NCBI GenBank assembly: GCA_050942895.1
Contig: JBMNOE010000032.1
Span: 1 to 24,772, forward strand
Source of the DNA: JBNRMR01 sp050942895
GTDB lineage: Bacteria; Bacillota; Clostridia; Christensenellales; UBA1750
Direction: 5' to 3'
Length of the DNA stretch: 24,772 nucleotides
Numbering within the stretch: the stretch's first letter is position 1; every line of letters starts with the position of its first letter. The translations under genes were made by a program, and so were the position numbers. The notes beneath the pieces were generated by a model. The model did not search any database, was not told the DNA's origin, and saw only the letters and a list, made by a program, of their open reading frames with translations. Positions 1 to 6,545 of this stretch are shown in pieces.

Positions 1-1
1 C

Positions 2-361
2 TATAGCGACAGGCCCGCAGGCGAAAGAAGACCCTACGGCGACAGGCCCGCAGGCGAAAGAAGACCCTACGGCGACAGGCCCGCAGGCGAAAGAAGGCCC
101 TATAGCGACAGACCTGCAGGCGAAAGAAAACCCTATAGCGACAGACCTGCAGGCGAAAGAAGGCCCTATAGCGACAGGCCCGCAGGCGAAAGAAGGCCCT
201 ATAGCGACAGGCCCGCAGGCGAAAGAAGACCCTACGGCGACAAACCCGCAGGCGAAAGAAGGCCCTACGGCGACAAACCCGCAGGCGAAAGAAGGCCCTA
301 TAGCGACAGACCCGCAGGCGAGAGAAAACCCTACGGAGACAGGCCCGCAGGCGAAAGAAGA
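2..361 (+). repeat. 33-nt in-frame tandem repeat, 11 copies, inside the 5' part of rsmB
   Basis: Eleven head-to-tail units of exactly 33 nt begin at 2, 35, 68, 101, 134, 167, 200, 233, 266, 299 and 332; the array runs off the left edge, so the true number is unknown. In the rsmB frame each unit reads Y-(S/G)-D-(R/K)-P-A-G-E-R-(R/K)-P. Differences between units are mostly synonymous (tat/tac, ccc/cct, gaa/gag) or conservative (R/K, S/G), which is what selection on this reading frame would give. The last unit departs from the consensus after E-R-R. There are no unique spacers, so it is not a CRISPR array. The near identity of units suggests recent growth by slippage or unequal recombination. 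Confidence 0.95.
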
Positions 362-1750
362 TTCGGGGAAGGAACGCCCGCATTCAAGCAAAGGCGCGAA
401 GCCCCTGCCGACAAGAAAAAGGCCTCGCCGTCCCGCATAGCGGCGCTGGATGCGCTTCTGGCCGTCAGCAGAGAGGGCGCCTATTCCGGTCTGGCGCTGG
501 ACGCAGCCATCCGCAAGCGGGATCTTTCCGATGCGGACAGAAGGCTATGCACCGAGCTTTTCTACGGCTGCCTTGAAAAGCGCCTATATCTCGACCACGC
601 CCTAAAGCCCTACATCAGAAAGCCTTTTGACGACAGGGTGATGGAAGAAATTTTGCGCATGGCCGCCTATCAGGCCATATTTTTGGATAGAATTCCCCCC
701 AACGCCATCTGCGGTGAGGCTGTGGAGCTGGTGCGCCTTCGCGGAAGGGAAAATCTTTGCCCCGTCACAAATGCAATCCTCCGTTCATTCTTGCGGGACG
801 GCGCTAAAGTCGAACTGCCCGAGGACGATATGGAGCGCATGTCCATTGAAACTTCAACCCCTCTTTGGCTGCTGAAAGCGATGGTTGACGACCTGGGAAT
901 GGAGCAGACAAGGGATTATCTTGCCGCCAAAAACCCATACTCCGCATCAATCCGCTACAACCGCCTTAGGACAACAAAGGAAGCCCTTGAAAAGTGGTTG
1001 GCGGAAAATGATATCAGGACCACCCCCGGCGCAGTCGACGGCTCATATAATGTGATCGGTTCGGGCATTGCCGGCGGTGAGGCCTTTAACCGGGGGCTTT
1101 ACTCGGTGATCGGCCAGTCATCCATGATTGCCTGTGATGCGATCGGCGTTAAAAACGGCTGGCGGGTTCTTGACAGCTGCGCCGCTCCCGGCGGAAAAAG
1201 CTGCTATATCGCCGAGCTTATGAGCGGCACAGGCCGCGTGGTGGCCCTTGATATCCATGAGCACAGAGTGAAGCTTATCGACGCCTATGCCCACAGGCTG
1301 AGGCTTGATAATGTCCGCCCAAGGGTGGCCGACGCCGCCGAACTGCGGGACGATATGTTTGAATATTTTGATGCCGCCATAGTGGACGCCCCCTGCACAG
1401 GCCTTGGGGTTTTGCGCAATAAGCCGGACATTAAATACAATCTAAGCGAACGCGCTTTGGAGGAGCTGCCCCAGCTCCAAATGAAGATTTTGGAGGCGGC
1501 GGCCGCGGCGGTCAAGCCCAAGGGGGTGCTGGTTTACTGCACCTGTACCGTTCTCACGGCGGAAAACGAGGATATCGTCGCTGCCTTCCTTGAGAAACAC
1601 CCTGAATTTCAGCTTACCGGCCTTGAAAGCCGCGTGCCGGAGAAGCTCAGGGAGCATGTGAAGGACGGGATGCTGAGAATTCTGCCCGATCGCGACGACA
1701 TGGACGGCTTTTTCATCGTCCGGATGGAAAAAACAGGGGTAAGAAAATGA
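2..1750 (+). CDS. rsmB: 16S rRNA (cytosine-C5)-methyltransferase RsmB, partial, with repetitive N-terminal extension
   Basis: RsmB methylates C967 (E. coli numbering) of 16S rRNA using SAM. The frame is open from the left edge to TGA at 1748-1750, giving 582 visible residues. Residues 1-120 are the 11-residue repeats, about 121-145 a K/R/P/A-rich linker, from about 146 (RIAALDALLAV) a NusB-like RNA-binding domain, then the methyltransferase domain with SAM motif I S-C-A-A-P-G-G-K-S near 392. The two cysteines of the family are present: C465 in P-C-T-G and the catalytic C515 in T-C-T. A GTG at 638 would cut off half of the NusB-like domain and is not the start. I found no ATG, GTG or TTG in frame between 2 and 637, so the true start lies outside the window and the extension is part of the protein. 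The stop overlaps rlmN as ATGA. Confidence 0.93.
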   Translation, partial: YSDRPAGERRPYGDRPAGERRPYGDRPAGERRPYSDRPAGERKPYSDRPAGERRPYSDRPAGERRPYSDRPAGERRPYGDKPAGERRPYGDKPAGERRPYSDRPAGERKPYGDRPAGERRFGEGTPAFKQRREAPADKKKASPSRIAALDALLAVSREGAYSGLALDAAIRKRDLSDADRRLCTELFYGCLEKRLYLDHALKPYIRKPFDDRVMEEILRMAAYQAIFLDRIPPNAICGEAVELVRLRGRENLCPVTNAILRSFLRDGAKVELPEDDMERMSIETSTPLWLLKAMVDDLGMEQTRDYLAAKNPYSASIRYNRLRTTKEALEKWLAENDIRTTPGAVDGSYNVIGSGIAGGEAFNRGLYSVIGQSSMIACDAIGVKNGWRVLDSCAAPGGKSCYIAELMSGTGRVVALDIHEHRVKLIDAYAHRLRLDNVRPRVADAAELRDDMFEYFDAAIVDAPCTGLGVLRNKPDIKYNLSERALEELPQLQMKILEAAAAAVKPKGVLVYCTCTVLTAENEDIVAAFLEKHPEFQLTGLESRVPEKLREHVKDGMLRILPDRDDMDGFFIVRMEKTGVRK

Positions 1751-2790
1751 TCGATCTGCTGAGTTTATCGCTGGATGAGCTTAAAGAAGAAATAAAATCA
1801 GCGGGACTTCCCCCGTTCAGGGCCACCCAGATATATTCATGGCTGATGAAGGGCGCTTCCTTCGAGGGCATGAAAAACCTGCCCTTAACCCTGCGCGAAA
1901 GCCTTTCTGAAAGATACAAGGCGGGCAGCGTGAGCATACTTGAAACCTTTTCTAGCGAAATAGACGGCACAAAAAAGCTTTTATTCGCTCTTGACGACGG
2001 CAACGTGGTCGAGGGCGTCTTTATGCGCCACAGCTATGGCAACACCCTTTGCATATCATCCCAGGTGGGCTGCGCCATGGGCTGTGCCTTTTGCGCATCC
2101 ACCATCGGCGGCGCTGAGCGGGATATAACCGCCGCAGAGATGCTGCACATGGTGCTTTTGGTGAATGCGATCGCCGACGGCGGCGAAAGACGCGGCGTTA
2201 CAAACATCGTGATAATGGGCAGCGGCGAGCCTTTGCTCAACTATGATAATGTCATAAAATTTCTGCGGCTGGTGAGCGCCCCCGGGGGGATAAACATCAG
2301 CCCGCGCAACATTTCCCTTTCCACCTGCGGAATTATCCCCGCCATATATAAGCTCATGGAGGAAAACCTCCCCATAACTTTAGCGATTTCCCTTCACGCC
2401 GCCACAGACGACATAAGAAGTCAAATAATGCCTGTAAATAGACAATATCCGATAAAGGAGCTTCTGGGTGCCTGCGTCGAATATACTAAGCGAACGAAAA
2501 GACGCATCGTGTTTGAATACGCTCTTATAGACGGCCTGAATTCCTCCGAGGATGACGCAAAGGCTCTCGGGATGCTGCTGCGCGGCATCATGTGTCATGT
2601 GAATCTCATCTCGCTGAACAAGGTGGAAGAAAGTCCCCTTTTGCCCGCGGGAAAGGCAAAGACGCTTCGTTTTTTGCGCACCCTTGAGCAGATGGGGATA
2701 TCGGCGACCACCCGGCGCAGCATGGGCGGCGATATCGAGGGCGCCTGCGGCCAGCTAAGGCGAAGCTTCCTGAAGGAGCAGGGCGAATAG
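1747..2790 (+). CDS. rlmN: Dual-specificity 23S rRNA/tRNA adenine-C2 methyltransferase RlmN (radical SAM)
   Basis: RlmN makes 2-methyladenosine at A2503 of 23S rRNA and A37 of some tRNAs, using radical SAM chemistry. The 347-residue product has the normal length. It carries the radical-SAM cluster motif C109-x3-C113-x2-C116, the conserved V-E-G-V near residue 90, G-S-G-E-P-L for SAM binding, and the C-terminal cysteine in E-G-A-C-G-Q-L (C334) expected to form the covalent RNA intermediate. The ATG overlaps the rsmB stop by four bases, indicating translational coupling. The pairing of RsmB and RlmN places two ribosome-modifying enzymes on one transcript. Confidence 0.96.
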   Translation: MIDLLSLSLDELKEEIKSAGLPPFRATQIYSWLMKGASFEGMKNLPLTLRESLSERYKAGSVSILETFSSEIDGTKKLLFALDDGNVVEGVFMRHSYGNTLCISSQVGCAMGCAFCASTIGGAERDITAAEMLHMVLLVNAIADGGERRGVTNIVIMGSGEPLLNYDNVIKFLRLVSAPGGINISPRNISLSTCGIIPAIYKLMEENLPITLAISLHAATDDIRSQIMPVNRQYPIKELLGACVEYTKRTKRRIVFEYALIDGLNSSEDDAKALGMLLRGIMCHVNLISLNKVEESPLLPAGKAKTLRFLRTLEQMGISATTRRSMGGDIEGACGQLRRSFLKEQGE

Positions 2791-2849
2791 GAGCAGCAAA
2801 AGCATCTTCGGCGCGCGTCTTTTCAAATGATTCTTAAGAGGTGCGTCAA

Positions 2850-3644
2850 ATGTGTCAGGTGATTGTCATAACTTCCGGCAAGGGCGGTGCCGGTAAAACC
2901 ACCGCTGTTGCCGGCATCGGGGCCGCGCTGGCCGCCCAGAAAAACAAAGTGGTGCTGGTGGACACCGATATCGGCCTTAGAAATCTGGATGTGATCTTAG
3001 GGCTTGAGGACCGCATCCTTTTTGATATAGTGGATGTTGCCGAGGGCGAATGCGACCTGAAGCATGCCCTTGTGCGCCACACGGAGCACGAGACGTTGTT
3101 TCTGCTTCCCGCTGCCCAAACCAGCGACAAGGGAAGTGTTTCCCCCCAAACCATGAGGGAAATGGTGGACAAGCTCCGAGACGACGCCGACTATGTGCTG
3201 ATCGACTGCCCGGCAGGGATAGGCAGCGGCTTTAAAAGCGCAGTTGCAGGGGCGGACAGCGCCGTAGTCGTCACCAATCCGGAGGTTTCCGCCGTGCGGG
3301 ATGCCGACAGAGTCATCGGCCTTTTAGCCGCTTATGATCTGCCCGCACCCCGCCTTATTATAAACAAAATTCGCCCGGGCATGGTTCGCCGAGGCGATAT
3401 GATGAGCGTTTCTGATATTTTGGAGGTGCTCAACGCAAGTCTGCTGGGCATCGTCCCTGACGACGAGGCCGTCATAAAGGCGGGCAATATCGGCCGCTCC
3501 GTCGCCGACATGGATTCCCCCGCCGCTTTGGCCTTTCGAAATATCGCCAGCAGGATTATGGGCGTTGAAACCGAGTCCGCCAGGGCGGTGAAAAAGCGAA
3601 GCCGGGGCTTTTGGAAAAGATTGCTCGGAGGTGCGCAGGCATGA
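2850..3644 (+). CDS. minD: Septum site-determining ATPase MinD
   Basis: MinD is a membrane-associated ATPase that, with MinC and MinE, keeps the division septum at midcell. From ATG 2850 the product is 264 residues. It has the deviant Walker A motif with both lysines (K11 and K16 in S-G-K-G-G-A-G-K-T-T), D-T-D-I-G-L-R-N-L-D near residue 40, L-I-D-C-P-A-G-I (Walker B) and I-N-K-I-R-P. The C-terminus R-G-F-W-K-R-L-L-G-G resembles the amphipathic membrane-targeting helix of MinD. I chose ATG 2850 over GTG 2841 because AGAGG lies eight bases before the ATG and would overlap the GTG. It is 59 bp from rlmN and overlaps minE by ATGA. MinC is not adjacent. Confidence 0.93.
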   Translation: MCQVIVITSGKGGAGKTTAVAGIGAALAAQKNKVVLVDTDIGLRNLDVILGLEDRILFDIVDVAEGECDLKHALVRHTEHETLFLLPAAQTSDKGSVSPQTMREMVDKLRDDADYVLIDCPAGIGSGFKSAVAGADSAVVVTNPEVSAVRDADRVIGLLAAYDLPAPRLIINKIRPGMVRRGDMMSVSDILEVLNASLLGIVPDDEAVIKAGNIGRSVADMDSPAALAFRNIASRIMGVETESARAVKKRSRGFWKRLLGGAQA

Positions 3645-3946
3645 GCATAAATATGAAAAATATGAAAAATATGAATATGACCAAAAACACAGCCTCCTCC
3701 TCCAAGGAGATCGCTAAAAGGCGGCTGAAAAACGTGCTCGATGCCGAGCGCAACGGCCTCGCCCAAAAGGATCTGGATATGATAAAATCCGATCTGGCGC
3801 AGGTTCTTCGCAGCTATTTCGATGTTGATGGCGACAGAATCATCCTTAAGTTGGAGCAAAGACGCAATAAAGAAGGCAGCGTTGAAAAGGTTATAACTTT
3901 GAGCGCTGCAGTCAGGGGCATAAAAAAGACCGGCATAAAGGTCTGA
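3641..3946 (+). CDS. minE: Cell division topological specificity factor MinE
   Basis: MinE stimulates MinD ATPase activity and gives the Min system its positional information. The 101-residue product has the family pattern: an N-terminal MinD-binding stretch (I-A-K-R-R-L-K-N-V-L-D-A-E-R, about residues 24-37), then the topological-specificity domain with S-D-L-A-Q-V-L-R-S-Y-F-D-V-D and alternating beta strands to the end. The chosen ATG overlaps the minD stop as ATGA. The first 13 codons contain three further in-frame ATGs in a repetitive stretch, so the first residues are uncertain; the conserved domain starts only near residue 20. Confidence 0.9.
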   Translation: MSINMKNMKNMNMTKNTASSSKEIAKRRLKNVLDAERNGLAQKDLDMIKSDLAQVLRSYFDVDGDRIILKLEQRRNKEGSVEKVITLSAAVRGIKKTGIKV

Positions 3947-4285
3947 TCTCGTTCGAGTTTCTTTAAGGGCGCTCACTGGGGTTTTCTTCGCGGGCGTTCC
4001 TTTGAAATTCCTTTATGTATCCATTAAAAAGCTAAGGCGAAAGCACCTTGCGCCCCTACCAGCGCAGTCTTTTCAAATACCTTTTATATGGGTCAAGGGG
4101 CTTGTCCCTTGCGGGGTGTGGGGCAGAACTCCGCGCCGCTTTCCATTGCCCCGAATGAATAAAGTTCCCGTGGAAATTGTCGCGGCCTTTTGAACGGGAA
4201 ATCAATCATCAGCATAATGGTTAGTTTTATTTAACCTTGGGGCAGTCAAATGCCTGCGAAACGGAAGAAAACGGACAAAAAAACA
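3947..4285. other. Non-coding stretch after minE, containing one dispersed repeat copy
   Basis: I see no credible gene here. A 63-codon open frame at 4002-4193 has no recognisable domain and no clear ribosome site and runs through the repeat at 4095-4135. The only structure I can support is that repeat and the terminator that follows at 4286. Confidence 0.5.
4095..4135 (+). repeat. Dispersed intergenic repeat, copy 1 (diverged)
   Basis: This segment begins AAGGGGCTTGTCCCTTGC and continues with GGGGTGTGGGGCAGAACTCC. The same arrangement (AAGGGGC, a CCCTT block, then CGTGGGGCGGAGTCCC) occurs twice between guaB and the glycosylase gene at about 8570 and 8681. It can fold into short GC-rich hairpins (AAGGGGC/CCCTT; GGGGC/CTCC). 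It is probably a small repetitive extragenic element found elsewhere in this genome. Confidence 0.6.
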
Positions 4286-4316
4286 GCACTGAGCCCACTC
4301 AATGCATCCTTTTTTT
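4286..4316. terminator. Probable bidirectional Rho-independent terminator
   Basis: A hairpin GCA-C-TGAG (loop CCCA) CTCA-A-TGC spans 4286-4305. On the plus strand it is followed by a run of seven T after ATCC; on the minus strand the opposing A run (4277-4283) gives seven T after two bases. It sits between the convergent minE (+) and small cysteine-rich gene (-), so it could end both transcripts. The stem is short and has one mismatch. Confidence 0.55.
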
Positions 4317-4378
4317 GCTTTTTCTTAGCTTTTCAGATTAAGTTGTGATCTTGGAGTTTTTTATTATTCCTTCTCACA

Positions 4379-4436
4379 CTTGGCAATATCACTTCGCTGC
4401 GTTAACCGTTACGCGGCGGGATCTACCATTGCCAAG
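4379..4436. repeat. 9-bp perfect inverted repeat spanning the stop of the small minus-strand gene
   Basis: CTTGGCAAT at 4379-4387 is exactly complementary to ATTGCCAAG at 4428-4436. The 40 bases between include a weaker inner stem around GCTGCG...CGCGGC (4397-4418). The stop codon of the 68-residue gene lies inside. No U-run follows on the minus strand, so it is not a standard terminator; it could be an mRNA 3'-end structure. Confidence 0.55.
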
Positions 4437-4615
4437 AGTCCAGTGCTTCTGTTCAGAAGTCTTTCCCAACGTCTTTCGAGTCTCGCCTTGCACTTTTCGC
4501 AAGGATCCACTCTCAGTCTGTCACAAAGCTCATCGATACCGGTAGCTTCGTTTACTGCGGCAAGCAACTCATCATCGCTTATATGCCTGTGGGTGCACTT
4601 GTTTTTCAGCAACAT
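4409..4615 (-). CDS. Small cysteine/histidine-rich protein, possible zinc finger
   Basis: This 68-residue protein has no name I can give it. It is supported by an excellent ribosome site: AAAGGAGGTG lies just upstream of the ATG at 4615. Cysteines and histidines are placed as in small zinc-binding domains: C7-x-H9-x-H11 near the N-terminus, C31, then C39-x2-C42 (C-E-K-C). The pattern S-D-D-E-L-L-A-A-V followed by a C-x2-C and a basic helix recalls the anti-sigma zinc-finger fold, but the resemblance is weak and there is no membrane segment. Its transcript would run toward the terminator at 4286. It could be a regulator or a small metal-binding protein. Confidence 0.7.
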   Translation of the reverse strand: MLLKNKCTHRHISDDELLAAVNEATGIDELCDRLRVDPCEKCKARLERRWERLLNRSTGLLAMVDPAA

Positions 4616-4807
4616 ACCTTCACCTCCTTTGCTACTTTCTATTTATATTATACCCCGACATTGTAACGAGAACGTATCCAGATTGTATACTTCGTGTAAA
4701 GTCTTACCTTTTCATGTTTTATCTCGTTCGAAAGTCTTAATTTTTCTCTGCCATGGGCTTTTTGCCCATTTCAAAGCATTTTAACCGATAATCTTCAACG
4801 GCCGCAT

Positions 4808-4845
4808 AAAAAAGGAGCAGCCCTGATAGTTGCCAAGGATGCTCC
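4808..4845 (-). terminator. Rho-independent terminator of the CNNM/CorC-type gene
   Basis: On the minus strand, GGAGCA at 4845-4840 pairs with TGCTCC at 4819-4814, with an inner CCT/AGG, and six T follow (4813-4808). It starts about 30 bp after the stop codon at 4877. Confidence 0.88.
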
Positions 4846-4876
4846 ATTAGTCTTATAGTATTCCATAGGGGAAGAT

Positions 4877-6220
4877 TTAGTTTTCCAGGATGGGTTCCTC
4901 AATTATCTTTGAGACAATCGCCGCTTCAATTCTCCTGTCCTTGATGGACTCCACCTGTATATTAAGCCCGTAAAGGTTTATCTCGGGCGTTTCTCCATCG
5001 TCGGGAACGGCTCCCAGGTGATCCATCACCATGCCGCTGAGGGTTTCAAACTCATCGCTTTCGGGGATAATCACATCCAGTTCTTCGATTATCTCAGTCA
5101 ACTCCGTGTTGCCGGCAATTCGCCAAATGCCCTCTCCCAGGGGAATGATGTCGCCCGCCTCTGCCAAGTCGGATTCATCGTATATGCTCCCCACGATCTC
5201 CTCCAGCAAGTCTTCGATTGTCACAAGGCCGTTCACGCCGCCGTATTCGTCCACCACGATGGCCATATGGGTCTGGCGCTCCTTCATATTGTTGAACAAA
5301 ATATCGGTCCTGACCGATTCGGGAACGAAATACGCCGGCCTCAGCAGGTCTTCAAATTCACGCTTTTTGTCCGGCTTCGCATATAGGTTCAAAAGATATT
5401 CCTTGGCTATAAGTATGCCTTCCACATCGTCCGCATCCTCGCCTATAACCGGAAATCTCGAATAGCCGCTCTCCTTTATGATATTAATGATCTCCTCGGT
5501 GCTGCAGCCGCTTTTTATTACCTCCATGTCCGTCCTGTGGATCATCACATCCTCAGCGGTCATGTTGTTAAAGTCAAATATATTGGTAATCATCTGTTTT
5601 TCGCTGGCTTCGATGGCGCCCTTTTCTTCGCCCATGTCCACCATATAGCGGATTTCCTCCTCAGAAACCTCGTCAACGTCCGCTTCAGGGTCAATCCGCA
5701 GCAGACGCAGCAGGCCGTTGGTGGTTATGCTCAAAACCCAGATGATTGGCTTTACGATCTTGGTGAGAACCACAATAAAGCCGCTTGCAAAGCGAGCCAC
5801 AGGCTCCGGCTTTTGCATTGCAATTCGCTTTGGAACCAGTTCGCCGAAAACAAGTGTAAAGAACGAAAGTATCACCGTAATTATTATTACCGATAATGAA
5901 TGAATCACGTTGGCGGAAAAAAATGTGATGGGCCTTATCTCCGTGAAATAATGGGTAATTTTCACAGCAAAATTATCTGCGGCAAAGGCGGCGCCCAGGT
6001 AACCTGCCAGCGTGATGCCTATCTGTATTGTGGATAGAAAGGATGTCGGCTCCTGAACGATCTTTAAAAGAACGATTGATCTTCTATCTCCGGCTTCGGC
6101 CTGACGGCGCAGCTTATTATCGTTCAGGGAAATGACCGCAATCTCCGTTGCGGCAAAAAAGGCGTTTACAGCGATCAGTACAACTTGAAGTAACAGCGGC
6201 CCTAATGGGTCTGATGACAA
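4877..6220 (-). CDS. CNNM/HlyC-CorC family membrane protein (DUF21, two CBS, CorC_HlyC)
   Basis: Family members are called hemolysin-like or magnesium/cobalt efflux proteins; the bacterial CNNM homologues transport Mg2+. The 447-residue protein has an N-terminal membrane domain of about residues 1-180, with hydrophobic segments near 8-28, 65-85, 105-130 and 140-170, and the DUF21 signatures A-A-T-E-I-A and F-G-E-L-V-P-K. Next comes a tandem CBS pair (about 210-335) containing M-T-A-E-D-V-M-I-H-R-T-D and V-V-D-E-Y-G-G-V-N-G-L-V-T, and then a CorC_HlyC domain to the end. The start is TTG at 6220, chosen because AAGGAG lies nine bases upstream. It is a single-gene transcript ending at the 4808-4845 terminator. 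The exact ion cannot be told from sequence. Confidence 0.9.
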   Translation of the reverse strand: MSSDPLGPLLLQVVLIAVNAFFAATEIAVISLNDNKLRRQAEAGDRRSIVLLKIVQEPTSFLSTIQIGITLAGYLGAAFAADNFAVKITHYFTEIRPITFFSANVIHSLSVIIITVILSFFTLVFGELVPKRIAMQKPEPVARFASGFIVVLTKIVKPIIWVLSITTNGLLRLLRIDPEADVDEVSEEEIRYMVDMGEEKGAIEASEKQMITNIFDFNNMTAEDVMIHRTDMEVIKSGCSTEEIINIIKESGYSRFPVIGEDADDVEGILIAKEYLLNLYAKPDKKREFEDLLRPAYFVPESVRTDILFNNMKERQTHMAIVVDEYGGVNGLVTIEDLLEEIVGSIYDESDLAEAGDIIPLGEGIWRIAGNTELTEIIEELDVIIPESDEFETLSGMVMDHLGAVPDDGETPEINLYGLNIQVESIKDRRIEAAIVSKIIEEPILEN

Positions 6221-6486
6221 AGCAACTCACTCCTTAATTGGTTTATTGTGTGCAATTATATCATAAAAAACACTGTTGTTCAAATAAAATAAAGGCTCAA
6301 ATTCGCCTCATTCAAACAGTTTTTGACCAAAAACAGCCCTTATTTCCCCACGCTCTCTTTGTTTTAATTCGTATATTCCCCGCGCGTTTTGTGGCGGAGC
6401 ACAGCAATCTTTTCCATGCGGTAAAACGTCCCCCTGTTTTATTGGGCTAACCTGCAGTATTTGCTTCCCGGCAAAGGGCCGCGCTG
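6221..6486. other. Divergent intergenic region between the CNNM gene and guaB, no gene seen
   Basis: This stretch separates two divergent genes. Open frames on either strand are short, lack ribosome sites and resemble no family. I looked for purine, Mg2+, Mn2+ and c-di-GMP riboswitch cores and did not recognise one. It presumably holds the minus-strand promoter, which I could not place. Confidence 0.4.
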
Positions 6487-6515
6487 TTGCTTTTTCCCCA
6501 TGCAAATGGTATAAT
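6487..6515 (+). promoter_or_regulatory. Probable sigma-A promoter of guaB
   Basis: TTGCTT (6487-6492), a 17-bp spacer, and a perfect TATAAT (6510-6515). The predicted transcript starts about 25 nt before the guaB ATG, leaving room only for the ribosome site, so no leader regulation is likely. Confidence 0.65.
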
Positions 6516-6545
6516 ATCCGTTATATTCTTTAGGAGGCTATTGAC

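Noticed and set aside
1..361. 33-nt repeats as a CRISPR array
   Set aside because: Units are directly adjacent with no spacers, and are in frame with rsmB with mostly synonymous or conservative changes.
3..440. Second open frame through the repeat array (I-A-T-G-P-Q-A-K-E-type units)
   Set aside because: Any frame without a stop in one 33-nt unit stays open through the array. This frame has more non-conservative changes between units and ends at 438-440, while the other frame continues into RsmB.
638..1750. GTG 638 as the start of rsmB
   Set aside because: It would remove much of the NusB-like domain; the same frame is open and homologous well upstream.
4002..4193. 63-residue plus-strand frame
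   Set aside because: No family resemblance, no clear ribosome site, and it runs through an intergenic repeat.
6308..6505. 65-residue minus-strand frame upstream of the CNNM gene
   Set aside because: TTG start without ribosome site, low-information sequence, no family.
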